From the NCBI GenBank assembly GCA_036015235.1, contig CP107926.1:6571501-6635500 (forward strand): a stretch of DNA of 64,000 nt. The letters are read 5' to 3'. Both the position numbers and the translations under genes were made by a program. The DNA is from Streptomyces sp. NBC_00433. GTDB lineage: Bacteria; Actinomycetota; Actinomycetes; Streptomycetales; Streptomycetaceae. Positions 1 to 9,500 of this stretch are shown here, in pieces. Below the pieces are notes generated by a model that worked only from the letters and a program-made list of their open reading frames with translations, was not told the origin of the DNA and ran no database searches. The first letter of the stretch is position 1. Every line of letters starts with the position of its first letter.

Positions 1-98
1 TCGAGATGGGGCATCCTGCGCCGGGCGACGCCGGGAGCCAGCTGCTCCCAGACAGAACCGCCCGTATCCGGATTCTCCGTGCTCTCCACAGATTCCAC
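1..98 (-). CDS. N-terminal fragment of a probable MBL-fold hydrolase
   Basis: A reverse-strand frame is open from GTG at 98 (or GTG at 89) to the window edge. It reads VESVESTENPDTGGSVWEQL and continues APGVARRRMPHL. The W-E-x-L-x-x-G-V-x-R-R pattern about 17 residues in is typical of the first strand of metallo-beta-lactamase-fold hydrolases, before the zinc-binding HxHxDH that would lie outside the window. An MBL protein divergent from hrcA also fits my recollection of Streptomyces gene order. Only about 33 codons are visible and no clear Shine-Dalgarno site precedes either start, so both the gene and its family are tentative. Confidence 0.42.
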   Translation of the reverse strand, partial: MESVESTENPDTGGSVWEQLAPGVARRRMPHL

Positions 99-165
99 GG
101 GGGTGACGCTATCGCCGCCGCCGCGCCACCCGTCGCCGCCTCCCCGTACCCGGTGTGCCGCACCC

Positions 166-196
166 TTGCCGAGCCCTTGCTGCCTCGCCGTACACT
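166..196 (+). promoter_or_regulatory. Probable hrcA-dnaJ promoter
   Basis: TTGCCG at 166-171 and TACACT at 191-196, spaced 19 nt, resemble vegetative -35 and -10 elements. They lie just upstream of the CIRCE operator, so HrcA bound there would sit over the transcription start. The 19-nt spacing is longer than the usual 16-18. Confidence 0.45.
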
Positions 197-209
197 TGCT
201 GCGGGAAAG

Positions 210-236
210 CTGGCACTCGAAACGGCGGAGTGCCAG
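210..236 (+). promoter_or_regulatory. CIRCE operator (HrcA-binding site)
   Basis: A perfect 9-bp inverted repeat, CTGGCACTC (210-218) and GAGTGCCAG (228-236), is separated by exactly 9 nt. This is the CIRCE architecture (consensus TTAGCACTC-N9-GAGTGCTAA), with the outer bases shifted to GC. It lies 31 bp before the hrcA start and downstream of the promoter, so hrcA-dnaJ is predicted to be autorepressed and relieved by heat shock. Confidence 0.93.
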
Positions 237-266
237 GCCAGGAACATCACGGCTGGAGGTGCGCGA

Positions 267-1283
267 ATGCTGAGCGAACGCAGACTCGAAGTCCTGCGTG
301 CCATCGTTCAGGACTACGTCGGCACCGAGGAGCCGGTCGGTTCCAAGGCGCTCACCGAACGTCACTCCCTCGGCGTGTCCCCGGCCACCGTGCGCAACGA
401 CATGGCCGTGCTCGAGGACGAGGGCTACATCGCGCAGCCGCACACCAGCGCGGGCCGTATCCCCACCGACAAGGGCTACCGGCTCTTCGTGGACAAGATG
501 GCCGGCGTCAAGCCGCTGTCGTCCGCCGAGCGCCGGGCCATCCAGAACTTCCTGGACGGCGCGGTCGACCTCGACGACGTCGTCACCAGGACCGTACGGC
601 TGCTCGCGCAGCTCACCCGGCAGGTCGCCGTCGTGCAGTATCCGTCGCTGACCCGGTCCTCGGTGCGCCACGTGGAGCTGCTGGCGCTCGCGCCCGCCCG
701 CATCATGCTGGTGCTCATCACCGACACCGGACGGGTCGAGCAGCGGCTCATCGACTGCCAGGCCCCCGTCGGCGAGACAGTGCTCGCGGACCTGCGCGCC
801 CGGCTCAACAGCCGGGTCGTCGGCCGCCGCTTCGCCGACGTGCCGCCGCTGGTCCAGGACCTGCCGGAAAGCTTCGACCCCGACGACCGCCCCGCGGTCG
901 CCGGGGTGCTCGCCACCCTGCTGGAGACGCTGGTGGAGCAGACAGAAGAGCGCATCATGCTGGGCGGCGCGGCGAACCTCACCAGGTTCAACCACGACTT
1001 CCCCCTCACGATCAGACCCGTCCTGGAAGCACTGGAGGAGCAGATGGTCCTCCTCAAACTGCTCGGCGAGGCCACGGACTCCACCATGACCGTGCGGATC
1101 GGGCATGAGAATTTTCACGAGGGCCTCAACTCCACCTCGGTGGTGGCCGTCGGCTACGGTTCGGGCGACGAGGCAGTCGCCAAACTCGGCGTGGTCGGAC
1201 CGACCCGCATGGACTACCCCGGAACGATGGGAGCGGTACGCGCAGTGGCACGTTACGTCGGACAGATCCTGGCGGAGTCGTAA
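267..1283 (+). CDS. hrcA: Heat-inducible transcription repressor HrcA
   Basis: HrcA represses class I heat-shock genes by binding CIRCE; its folding depends on GroE, so unfolded proteins titrate the chaperone and derepress the regulon. The 338-residue protein starts MLSERRLEVLRAIVQDYV. It has the N-terminal winged helix (KALTERHSLGVSPATVRNDM), the SAGRIPTDKGYR segment and the C-terminal GAF-like domain ending near NSTSVVAVGYG. The ATG at 267 is chosen over in-frame upstream codons because GGAGG lies just ahead of it and the length matches the family. A CIRCE element precedes it, and dnaJ starts directly after its stop codon, which indicates an autoregulated operon. Confidence 0.97.
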   Translation: MLSERRLEVLRAIVQDYVGTEEPVGSKALTERHSLGVSPATVRNDMAVLEDEGYIAQPHTSAGRIPTDKGYRLFVDKMAGVKPLSSAERRAIQNFLDGAVDLDDVVTRTVRLLAQLTRQVAVVQYPSLTRSSVRHVELLALAPARIMLVLITDTGRVEQRLIDCQAPVGETVLADLRARLNSRVVGRRFADVPPLVQDLPESFDPDDRPAVAGVLATLLETLVEQTEERIMLGGAANLTRFNHDFPLTIRPVLEALEEQMVLLKLLGEATDSTMTVRIGHENFHEGLNSTSVVAVGYGSGDEAVAKLGVVGPTRMDYPGTMGAVRAVARYVGQILAES

Positions 1284-2417
1284 GTGGCCACGGACTACTA
1301 CGCCGTCTTGGGCGTACGCCGCGACGCAGGTCCGGACGAGATCAAGAAGGCATTCCGCCGTCTCGCCCGGGAACTGCACCCTGACGTCAACCCCGACCCG
1401 AAGACGCAGGAGCGGTTCAAGGAGATCAACGCCGCCTACGAGGTGCTCTCCGACCCGCAGAAGAAGCAGGTCTACGACCTCGGCGGCGACCCGCTGTCCG
1501 CCGCGGGCGGCGGCGCGGGCGCCGGCTTCGGCCAGGGCTTCGGGAATTTCAGCGACATCATGGACGCCTTCTTCGGGCAGTCGCAGCAGCGCGGACCGCG
1601 CTCGCGCACCCGGCGCGGGCAGGACGCGATGATCCGGCTGGAGATCGACCTCGAAGAGGCCGCCTTCGGCACCACCAAGGACATCCAGGTCGACACCGCG
1701 GTCACCTGCGGAACCTGCAACGGCGAAGGGGCCGCGCCCGGCACCGCCGCCCAGACCTGCGACATGTGCCGCGGCCGCGGCGAGGTGTCCCAGGTCACCA
1801 GGTCCTTCCTCGGCCAGGTCATGACCTCCAGGCCCTGCCCCCAGTGCCAGGGCTTCGGCACCGTCGTGCCCACGCCCTGCCCGGAGTGCGCCGGCGACGG
1901 ACGCGTGCGGTCCCGCCGCACGCTGACCGTCAAGATCCCCGCGGGCGTCGACAACGGCACCCGCATCCAGCTCGCCGGCGAGGGCGAGGTCGGCCCCGGC
2001 GGCGGCCCCGCGGGCGACCTCTACGTCGAGATCCGCGAAGTCCCGCACCAGGTCTTCCAGCGCCGCGGCGACGACCTGCACTGCACCGTCACCATCCCGA
2101 TGACGGCCGCCGCGCTCGGCACGAAGTGCCCGCTGGAGACGCTCGACGGGCTGGAGGAGATCGACATCCGTCCGGGCACGCAGTCCGGCCAGTCGATCCC
2201 GCTCCACCAGCGGGGCATCACCCACCTGCGCGGCGGCGGCCGCGGCGACCTCGTCGTCCACGTCGAGGTCGTGACCCCGCACAAGCTCGACGCGGACCAG
2301 GAGGAGCTCATGCGCCGCCTGGCGAAGCTCCGCGGCGAAGAACGCCCCACGGGGCAGTTCGCTCCGGGCCAGCAGGGGCTCTTCTCCCGCCTGAAGGACG
2401 CCTTCAACGGCCGCTGA
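1284..2417 (+). CDS. dnaJ: Chaperone DnaJ (Hsp40, DnaJ2-type)
   Basis: This co-chaperone stimulates DnaK ATPase and delivers unfolded clients. The GTG start directly follows the hrcA TAA. The 377 residues contain a J domain (MATDYYAVLG, with HPD in ARELHPDVNP), a Gly/Phe-rich linker of about 45 residues, and four CxxCxGxG zinc-finger repeats (CGTCNGEG, CDMCRGRG, CPQCQGFG, CPECAGDG). The C-terminal substrate-binding domains follow. It is a full-length type I DnaJ. Linkage to hrcA rather than dnaK-grpE marks it as the second DnaJ paralogue typical of Streptomyces. It should be co-transcribed with hrcA and under CIRCE control. Confidence 0.97.
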   Translation: MATDYYAVLGVRRDAGPDEIKKAFRRLARELHPDVNPDPKTQERFKEINAAYEVLSDPQKKQVYDLGGDPLSAAGGGAGAGFGQGFGNFSDIMDAFFGQSQQRGPRSRTRRGQDAMIRLEIDLEEAAFGTTKDIQVDTAVTCGTCNGEGAAPGTAAQTCDMCRGRGEVSQVTRSFLGQVMTSRPCPQCQGFGTVVPTPCPECAGDGRVRSRRTLTVKIPAGVDNGTRIQLAGEGEVGPGGGPAGDLYVEIREVPHQVFQRRGDDLHCTVTIPMTAAALGTKCPLETLDGLEEIDIRPGTQSGQSIPLHQRGITHLRGGGRGDLVVHVEVVTPHKLDADQEELMRRLAKLRGEERPTGQFAPGQQGLFSRLKDAFNGR

Positions 2418-2444
2418 CCCGCGGCCGCGCTAACCCTTCGCCCA

Positions 2445-2690
2445 GGGGCGCCCTTCCGCGCGCTGCGGCGCCCATGCGGTTCCCCTTGTGCAGGGGGCGC
2501 CCTTCCGCCAGCGCGGGGCTTTCGGGTGCCTCTGCGCAAGGCGGCGCCCCTCCGCGGGCTGCGGTGGCTGTGCGGTGCCCCTTCGACAGAGGGCGCCCTT
2601 CCGCGCGCCGCGGTTGGGGGTCCCTTGCGCAGGGGGGCGCCTCTCCGCCGGGCGCGGTGGGGGTGCGGCTCCCTTTCGGCAAGGGGGTGC
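2445..2690. repeat. Five-copy degenerate GC-rich tandem repeat
   Basis: Units beginning GGGGCGCCCTTCCGC recur at about 2445, 2493, 2540, 2590 and 2632, with a partial copy at 2682, giving spacings of 42-50 bp. Each unit joins a GGGCGCCC palindromic core to a GTGCGGTTCCCCTTGTGCA-like segment. Frames through it read as low-complexity Arg/Ala/Pro and lack a credible start, so it is treated as non-coding. It occupies the gap between dnaJ and the nitronate monooxygenase gene. Confidence 0.8.
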
Positions 2691-2696
2691 CACACA

Positions 2697-2920
2697 GGGG
2701 CGCGGGGAACTGCGCGCTCAGCTGACCACCGGCCGGTGGTCCGTCTTCGACAGCAACAGCCCCTTCGGGCCGGTGACGACCCGCGCGCCCGGTGGGGGCT
2801 GGTCGCGCAGTTCTCCCCCAGAGCTTCGCCTGGGGGTACCCCCACGCGCCCCTGGGGTGGTGGCGGTCCGTCGCCACACGACGGCGAGTGGTGGGTTGCG
2901 CGCGCAGTACCCCGCGCCCC
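2697..2920. repeat. Dispersed intergenic repeat cluster after dnaJ
   Basis: One exact forward copy of GGGGCGCGGGGAACTGCGCG lies at 2697-2716. Two imperfect reverse copies lie at about 2804-2820 and 2901-2920 (one base changed). Together they could fold into large hairpins. The same core recurs near 4.9, 38.8, 42.8 and 48.1-48.3 kb. The rest of 2921-3041 holds no recognisable gene. Confidence 0.8.
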
Positions 2921-3041
2921 TGAGGGGCACCCCCCGACGCAGGAGTGACGCGGCCCCGCGCAAGGGGAGGGGTGGCTGCCGACACGGGGGGACCCGGGGG
3001 CGGGATGAGGGCGCGCGGTGAGCGCATGGCAGGCTAGACGC

Positions 3042-4103
3042 ATGTCCGCGCCTAGTCTGACGTCGTTCTCGGCGTACCCGATCGTGCAGGCCCCGATGGC
3101 CGGCGGCGCATCCAACCCGCGGCTGGCGACGGCGGTCGCGGCGGCCGGCGGGCTGGGCTTCCTGGCCGCCGGGTACAAGACGCCGGAGGCGATGTACGAG
3201 GAGATCCGGCAGCTCCGCGACCAGAGCACGCACCCCTTCGGGGTGAATCTGTTCATGCCGCAGCCCCGCGCCACCGACCCGTCCGCCGTGGCGGTCTACG
3301 CCGAGCAGCTGGCGGGCGAGGAGGCCTGGTACGGGACGCCGCTCGGCGACCCGGACGCCGGCTCGGACGACGCGTACGAAGCCAAGGTCGCGATCCTGCT
3401 GGAAGACCCCGTGCCGATGGTGAGCTTCACCTTCGGCTGCCCGTCGCAGAAGGTGCTCGAAGCCTTCCGCAAGGCGGGTACGTACACGGTGGTCACCGCG
3501 ACCTCGGTACCGGAGGCGCTGGCCGCGCAATGGGCCGGCGCCGACGCGGTGTGCGTGCAGGGCGTGGAGGCCGGCGGCCACCAGGGCACCCATCGGGACG
3601 ACCCGCAGCTCGACAACGCGGGCAGCGGCCTGCTCGCGCTGCTGCCGCAGGTGCGCGAGCAGGTGCAGTTGCCGCTGGTCGCGGCGGGCGGGCTCATGCG
3701 CGGCGGGCAGATCGCCGCGGTGCTCGCGGCGGGCGCGGACGCGGCGCAGCTCGGTACGGCCTTCGTGGTCTGTCCCGAGTCCGGCGCGGACCCGCTGCAC
3801 AAGCGGGCGCTCACCGACCCGGTCTTCACCCGTACCGAGCTGACCCGGGCCTTCTCCGGGCGCCCGGCCCGCACGCTGGTCAACCGCTTCGTGCGCGAGC
3901 ACGGCCCGTACGCGCCGCCCGGCTACCCGCAGATCCACCACCTGACGGCGCCGCTGCGCAAGGCCGCCGCCGCCGGGGGCGACCCGCAGGGCATGGCGCT
4001 GTGGGCCGGACAGGGCCACCGGCTGGCCCGTGAGGTCTCCGCGGGGCACCTGATGGAGCTGCTCATCGAGGAACTGCACGCTGCCCGGGAGGTCGGCGGA
4101 TGA
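3042..4103 (+). CDS. Nitronate monooxygenase / 2-nitropropane dioxygenase family FMN enzyme
   Basis: These FMN-dependent TIM-barrel enzymes oxidise alkyl nitronates such as propionate-3-nitronate. Family marks are the N-terminal YPIVQAPMAGGASNPRLATAV, a GGLGFLAAGYK loop, VCVQGVEAGGHQGTH (the flavin-site AGGHxG motif), LPLVAAGGLMRGGQ and GADAAQLGTAFV. The start at 3042 gives 353 residues and the usual family N-terminus; CAGGCT six bases upstream could be a leaderless -10. A GTG at 3018 is an alternative. The stop overlaps the rsmE start (ATGA), so the two are translationally coupled. The physiological substrate is unknown. Confidence 0.88.
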   Translation: MSAPSLTSFSAYPIVQAPMAGGASNPRLATAVAAAGGLGFLAAGYKTPEAMYEEIRQLRDQSTHPFGVNLFMPQPRATDPSAVAVYAEQLAGEEAWYGTPLGDPDAGSDDAYEAKVAILLEDPVPMVSFTFGCPSQKVLEAFRKAGTYTVVTATSVPEALAAQWAGADAVCVQGVEAGGHQGTHRDDPQLDNAGSGLLALLPQVREQVQLPLVAAGGLMRGGQIAAVLAAGADAAQLGTAFVVCPESGADPLHKRALTDPVFTRTELTRAFSGRPARTLVNRFVREHGPYAPPGYPQIHHLTAPLRKAAAAGGDPQGMALWAGQGHRLAREVSAGHLMELLIEELHAAREVGG

Positions 4104-4843
4104 CGGCACCGGTCTTCCTGGTCGAGCCCGCCGCGCTGGACGGCTCGCCCTCCATGATCACTCTGAGCGGCCCCGAGGGGCGCCACGCGGTGTCCGTACG
4201 GCGGCTGCAGCCCGGCGAGGAGGTCGTCCTGACGGACGGGGCCGGGCGGGGCGCCCACGGCGTCGTGGCGGCCGCCCGTGGCAAGGACGAGCTCGACGTG
4301 GACGTCCACGGCATCCGGGAGGAGGGCGAGCCCTCCCCCCGCATCACCGTCGTCCAGGCCCTCCCCAAGGGCGACCGCGGCGAACTCGCCGTCGAGACGA
4401 TGACGGAGGCCGGGGTCGACGCGATCGTGCCGTGGGCGGCGGGGCGGTGCGTCACGCAGTGGCGGGGGGAGCGGGGTGCCAAGTCCTTGGCGAAGTGGCG
4501 TGCCACCGCGCGTGAGGCGGCCAAGCAGGCGCGGCGCCTGCGGTTCCCCTCCGTCGGGGAGCTGATGACGACCCGCCAGGTCGCGCTCCTGCTCGGCGCC
4601 GCGGATTTCGCCGGCGTCCTGCACGAAGAGGGCGCCGCGGCCCTGGCTGCGGCCCCGCTGCCTTCCTCCGGATCCCTGGTCCTCGTCGTCGGGCCTGAGG
4701 GCGGGGTGGCCCCCGAGGAGCTTGCCGCTTTCGCGGAGGCGGGCGCCGGAGCCTATCGTCTCGGACCGACGGTCTTGCGGACCTCCACTGCTGGCGTGGC
4801 CGCCACCGCCCTCCTCCTCACCCGCACGAATCGCTGGTCCTGA
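4100..4843 (+). CDS. rsmE: 16S rRNA m3U1498 methyltransferase RsmE
   Basis: RsmE uses S-adenosylmethionine to methylate N3 of U1498 in helix 44 of 16S rRNA. The 247-residue protein has an N-terminal PUA-like domain (about residues 1-75) and a C-terminal SPOUT domain. Diagnostic segments are VVQALPKGDRGELAVETMTE, VLVVGPEGGVAPEE and YRLGPTVLRTSTAGVAATA, which form the trefoil knot and SAM pocket. The ATG overlaps the upstream stop by 4 bp. Transcription probably ends in the large inverted repeat downstream, shared with the convergent hydrolase gene. Confidence 0.95.
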   Translation: MTAPVFLVEPAALDGSPSMITLSGPEGRHAVSVRRLQPGEEVVLTDGAGRGAHGVVAAARGKDELDVDVHGIREEGEPSPRITVVQALPKGDRGELAVETMTEAGVDAIVPWAAGRCVTQWRGERGAKSLAKWRATAREAAKQARRLRFPSVGELMTTRQVALLLGAADFAGVLHEEGAAALAAAPLPSSGSLVLVVGPEGGVAPEELAAFAEAGAGAYRLGPTVLRTSTAGVAATALLLTRTNRWS

Positions 4844-4894
4844 CCTCCCCCCGCCCTCCCGGCCGCGCCCGCCCCGGGACCTTCCCCCGGTGGG

Positions 4895-5007
4895 GGCTTG
4901 TCGCGCAGTTCCCCGCGCCCCTTTTGGGCTCGCGTCCTCCTGCGCCCAGGCGCTTGCCCCTGGAGGGCACGCGTTTTTCAGGGGCGCGGGGAACTGCGAG
5001 ACAAGCC
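4895..5007. terminator. Large inverted repeat between convergent genes (dispersed-repeat pair)
   Basis: Arms at 4895-4922 and 4980-5007 are 28 bp each and complementary except for one mismatch, with a 57-nt loop. Each arm contains the dispersed core (reverse copy 4902-4921 exact; forward copy 4981-5000 with one change). It lies between the stops of rsmE (+) and the hydrolase gene (-), as expected for a bidirectional transcription stop. Termination itself is inferred. Confidence 0.65.
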
Positions 5008-5043
5008 ACGACGGCGCCGCGGATAAGGGCGCACCCCCAGAGG

Positions 5044-5877
5044 CTATTCCGCCAGGAATTGGGTGAAGGCCGAGTTCAGCTCGTCCGGGTGCGTCCAGCC
5101 GATATTGTGCGGGCCCGCTTCGATTTCCACGAAGCGGCAGTCCCTGAGCAGCGCCGGCAGCCGCCGCCCGGTGGCGGCGATGGGGAGGATGCGGTCCTCC
5201 GTCCCCTGCACCACGAGCGTGGGCACATCATTGCGCGACACATCGCGGCGGAAATCGGTGAGCCACGCGGTCACACAGGTGAGCGTGGCGATGGGCGACG
5301 CCCCGGCCGCGACATTCCACTGCGCCTGCCAGGCCTGTTCGCTGATGCGCGCGCCGCCCAGCTTGTCGACGTTGTTGAAGTCGTCGAGGAAGGCCTTCAG
5401 GAAGGCGGGGCGGTCGGTGACGATCGCCTCCTTGATGCCGTCGAAGACGGACTGCTCGACGCCGTCGGGATTGTCGTCGGTGCGGAGCAGGAAGGGCGGG
5501 ACGGGGCCGAAGAGCGCGGCCTTGGCGACCCGCTCGGAGCCGTAGCTGCCGAGGTAGCGGGTGACCTCGCCGGTGCCCATGGAGAAGCCGGCCAGGACCG
5601 TGTCGCGCAGGTCGAGCGTGTCCATGAGGACCTTCAGGTCGGCGGCGAAGGTGTCGTAGTCGTAGCCGGCGGAGGGCCGGCTGGACTTGCCGAAGCCGCG
5701 GCGGTCGTAGGTGATCACGCGGTGGCCGGCCTTGAGCAGGACGGGGATCTGGCGTTCCCAGGAGGCCCCGTCGAGGGGGAAGCCGTGGATCAGGACGATG
5801 GGCTGCCCTTCGCCGTGGTCCTCGTAGTACAGCTCGACGGTGGTCGAGTTCTCGCTGCCGACGGTGATGCGGCCCAT
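5044..5877 (-). CDS. Alpha/beta hydrolase (cofactor-free chloroperoxidase / arylesterase type)
   Basis: This is a soluble serine hydrolase of the peroxidase-like esterase group. The 277-residue protein starts MGRITVGSENSTTVELYYED. It shows the oxyanion segment VLIHGFPLDGASWERQ, YDRRGFGKSS, the nucleophile elbow GFSMG, an acid residue in VVQGTEDRILP and the catalytic His in EAGPHNIGWTHPDELN. The ATG at 5877 is preceded by GGAGG, which excludes the longer upstream frame. Family members hydrolyse esters and can perhydrolyse acids with peroxide; the natural substrate cannot be read from sequence. It is divergent from the small lipoprotein gene. Confidence 0.9.
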   Translation of the reverse strand: MGRITVGSENSTTVELYYEDHGEGQPIVLIHGFPLDGASWERQIPVLLKAGHRVITYDRRGFGKSSRPSAGYDYDTFAADLKVLMDTLDLRDTVLAGFSMGTGEVTRYLGSYGSERVAKAALFGPVPPFLLRTDDNPDGVEQSVFDGIKEAIVTDRPAFLKAFLDDFNNVDKLGGARISEQAWQAQWNVAAGASPIATLTCVTAWLTDFRRDVSRNDVPTLVVQGTEDRILPIAATGRRLPALLRDCRFVEIEAGPHNIGWTHPDELNSAFTQFLAE

Positions 5878-6122
5878 GGGTGCCTCCGTACGAAAACGCG
5901 GGCAAGGTCCCTTCCACCGGAACCCGCGGCAGCGGTGATCGCATCTCGCGCGGACCACTGGGTGAGACGCCGCACCAGGCGGTGAGACGCGCCGCCCTGG
6001 CCGTCCGACGTGTCGGCCGGCGGAGTCGGACGGGCCCCAGCGGACGCGGGACCGTCCCGTAAGGGTGCGAATCGGCCGTGTGGGGGATAGACCGGCGGGC
6101 GGGTCCGCAGGACCGTAAGGGA

Positions 6123-6506
6123 ATGGGAAAGTCCAGGAGGAATTGGGCGGTTGGTGCGCTGCTGGCGGCCGCGGCGGTGGCGGTGGCCGCGTGCGAGCCG
6201 GCGGACGGGCTGGGCAGCAGCGCGGTCTCGACGACGACGGACCGGTTGGCCACGCACGCGCTGAAGGCGGACGGCGTCAAGGTGCAGTGGCTGTCGTGCA
6301 GCGCCTCGACGGGCGAGAAGCAGGCGTCGGTGGACTGCTTGGGGCGTACGGAGGACCGGCAGAAGATCTCGGTGAAAGGCCGGGTGACCGAGCAGCTGGA
6401 CGACACCTGTGTGCGCGGCCGTCTGACCGCGACGGTCGGCTCGCGCCAGGTCTTCGACGTCCAGGGGCTCGGGAACTGCGGAAAGCGGTCTCCGGCCTCG
6501 AGTTGA
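6123..6506 (+). CDS. Small secreted lipoprotein, function unknown
   Basis: A 127-residue protein with a lipoprotein signal: a basic start (MGKSRRNW), a hydrophobic stretch, and lipobox AVAAC, with lipidation expected on that Cys. The mature part has several cysteines (LSCSAS, VDCLGR, DTCVRG, GNCGKR) that could form disulfides outside the membrane. The ATG at 6123 is chosen over 6078 because AAGGGA precedes it and the signal peptide then begins correctly. I do not recognise the family. It lies 19 bp upstream of the tricorn protease gene, which has its own -10 element. Confidence 0.8.
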   Translation: MGKSRRNWAVGALLAAAAVAVAACEPADGLGSSAVSTTTDRLATHALKADGVKVQWLSCSASTGEKQASVDCLGRTEDRQKISVKGRVTEQLDDTCVRGRLTATVGSRQVFDVQGLGNCGKRSPASS

Positions 6507-6513
6507 TCGAAGT

Positions 6514-6519
6514 TAGGCT
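6514..6519 (+). promoter_or_regulatory. -10 element for a leaderless tricorn transcript
   Basis: TAGGCT, a classic actinobacterial -10 hexamer, ends six bases before the GTG at 6526. A start site at the usual distance would fall on the start codon itself, implying a leaderless mRNA. No clear -35 was found. Confidence 0.6.
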
Positions 6520-6525
6520 GGTCCG

Positions 6526-9500
6526 GTGACGCACCCGACACCGAAGCAGCCGAGCGCGAACCGCCAGGCGCCGCAGCCCTCGTATCTCAGGCACCCGCAC
6601 CCGCACGGCGACGTGATCGCCTTCACCGCGGAGGACGACGTGTGGGTCGCGCCGCTGGACGGCGGCCGGGCCTGGCGGGTCAGCGCGGACAACATGCCCG
6701 TCGGGCGGCCGCGGGTGGCGCCGGGCGGCGACACGGTCGCGTGGACGTCGACCAGGGACGGTGCGCCCGAGGTGCATGTTGCGCCGCTGGACGGCGGCCC
6801 GTCGCGGCGGCTGACGTACTGGGGCGACGCGCGTACCGCGGTGCGCGCCTGGGCGCCGGACGGCGCGCTGGTGGCGACCACCGGGCACGGCGCGGTGTCC
6901 GCGCGCCGCCCCTGGGCGCGCACGGTCCCGCTGGACGGCGGGCAGGGCGCCAGGCTGCCGTACGGCCCGGTGGGCGACCTGGCGTACGGACCCGGCGGCG
7001 CGGTGCTGCTGGTGTCGGTGCCGATGGGGCGCGAGGCGGCGTATTGGAAGCGCTACCGCGGCGGCACCGCGGGCAAGCTGTGGCTCGACGCGGACGGCAG
7101 CGGCGACTTCGGCCGGGTGCACACCGGCCTCGACGGCAATATCGAGTGCCCGATGTGGGTCGGCGACCGGATCGCCTTCCTCTCCGACCACGAGGGCGTC
7201 GGCGCGCTCTACTCCAGCCTCCCCGACGGTACGGACCTGCGCAGGCACAGCGGTCTGGACGGTTTCTACGCCCGGCAGGCGGGTACGGACGGCGTCCGGG
7301 TGGCCTGGACCTCGGGCGGGCGGCTGTTCCTGCTCGACGACCTGGCGGACGCCGAGCCGCGCCCGCTGGAGATCGCCCTGGGCGGCCAGCGCGCCGACCT
7401 CCAGCCGCACCCCGTGCGCGCCGCCCACCACCTCGGGGACGCCCGCCCCGACCACACCGGGCGGGGCAGCGCGGTGGAGGTCCGCGGCACCACCCACTGG
7501 GTCACCCACCGCGGCGGCCCGGCCCGTGCGCTGGCCGCGCAGCCCGGGGTGCGCACCCGGCTCCCGCGGGTCTTCGCGCCCGGCGGCGCGGACGGCGAGC
7601 AGCACGTGGTGTGGGTGACCGACGCGGACGGCGGCGAGGACGCGCTGGAGCTGGCCCCCGCGGTCGGCGTGCCGGCCGGCACCGCGCCGCGGCGGCTGGC
7701 GGCCGGGCGGCTCGGCAGGGTGCTGGAGATGGAGGTGTCGCCGGACGGGCACCGTATCGCGGTCGCCTCCCACGACGGCCGGGTGCTGCTGGTGGAGACG
7801 CAGACCGGCGCGGTCCGCGAGGTCGCCGCGAGCGACGCGGGCGACGCCACCGGGCTGACCTTCTCGCCGGACTCCGCGTGGCTGGCCTGGTCGGCGCCGG
7901 GCCCCGGCAGCCTGCGGCAGCTGAAACTGGCCGCCACCGCCGACCTCGCGGTCACCGACGCGACCCCGCTGCGCTTCAACGACTACGCCCCGGCCTTCAC
8001 CGCCGACGGCCGCCATCTGGCGTTCCTGTCCGAGCGGGCCTTCGACCCGGTCTACGACGCGCATGTCTTCGACCTGTCCTTCGCCAACGCGGGCCGCCCC
8101 TACCTGATCACGCTGGCCGCGACGACCCCGTCGCCCTTCGGGCCGCAGCGGCACGGCAGGCCGTACGAGCCGGACGAGGACGAGCAGGACGGCGGCGGGA
8201 AGGGCGAGGAGGACAAGAACCGCGACAAGGGCGACGGCGACGCGAAGAGCGAAGGGCCGCGCACCCCCGCCACCCGGGTCGACGCCGAGGGTCTTGCCGA
8301 CCGGATCGTGCCCTTCCCGGTCGAGGCGGGCCGCTACTCGGGGCTGCGCGCGGCCAAGGGCGGTGTGCTGTGGCTGCGCCACCCGCTGGTCGGCACGCTC
8401 GGCTCGGCCCTTGCCACGCCGGAGGCGCAGCCGCCCGGCACCCTGCTCGAACGCTACGACCTGGTGCAGCTGCGCAAGGAGGAGCTGGCCGAGGACGCCG
8501 ACGACTTCGCGGTCACCGGCGACGGCACGAAGGTGCTGCTGACCGACGGCAGCCGGCTGCGGGTGGTGCCCGCGGACAGCAAGGCCGACGCGGACGACGA
8601 GTCCGGCAGCTCGGTCACCGTGGACCTGTCGCGGATCCGGCTGACCGTGCAGCCGCAGGACGAGTGGCGGCAGATGTTCGCCGAGACCCACCGGCTGGCC
8701 AGGGACAACTTCTGGCGGGCCGACATGGGCGGCCTGGACTGGGACGGCGTCGCCGAGCGCTACCGCCCGCTGCTGGACCGGATCGCCACCCACGACGACC
8801 TGGTCGACCTGCTGTGGGAGCTGCACGGCGAGCTGGGCACCTCGCACGCCTACGTCGTGCCGCCCGGCGGCTACCGCGACCCGCTGCACCGGCAGGGGCT
8901 GCTCGGCGCGGACCTGTCGCGCACCGGCGACGGGCGCTGGCGGGTCGACCGGGTGCTGCCCGGCGAGTCCTCCGACCCGCAGGCCCGCTCGCCGCTGTCG
9001 GCTCCGGGTGTCGCGGTACGCGCCGGGGATGTGCTGCTGGCCGTCGACGGCCGCCCGGTGGACCCGGTGGCGGGTCCGGGGCCGCTGCTGGTCGGCACCG
9101 CGGGCAAGCCGGTGGAGCTGTCGGTGGCCGCCGAGTCGGGCGGGCCTGTCCGGCATGTGGTGGCGGTGCCGCTCGACGGCGAGGAGGCGCTGCGCTACCA
9201 CGACTGGGTCGCGGGGCGGCGCGCCCATGTGCACGAGGTGTCCGGCGGGCGGCTGGGCTATCTGCACGTGCCCGACATGGTCGGCAGCGGCTGGGCGCAG
9301 CTGCACCGCGACCTGCGGGTCGAGGTGGCGCGCGAGGGCCTGGTGGTGGACCTGCGGGAGAACCGCGGCGGCCACACCTCGCAGCTGGTCGTGGAGAAGC
9401 TGGCCCGCCGGATCGTCGGCTGGGACCTGCCGCGCGGCGGCCACCCGATCAGCTACCCGCAGGACGCCCCGCGCGGGCCGGTCGTCGCCGTGGCCGACGA

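Noticed and set aside
2418..3041. Possible small proteins in the dnaJ downstream gap
   Set aside because: Open frames here follow the tandem repeat, show Arg/Pro/Ala low complexity, and have no ribosome-binding site or conserved motif.
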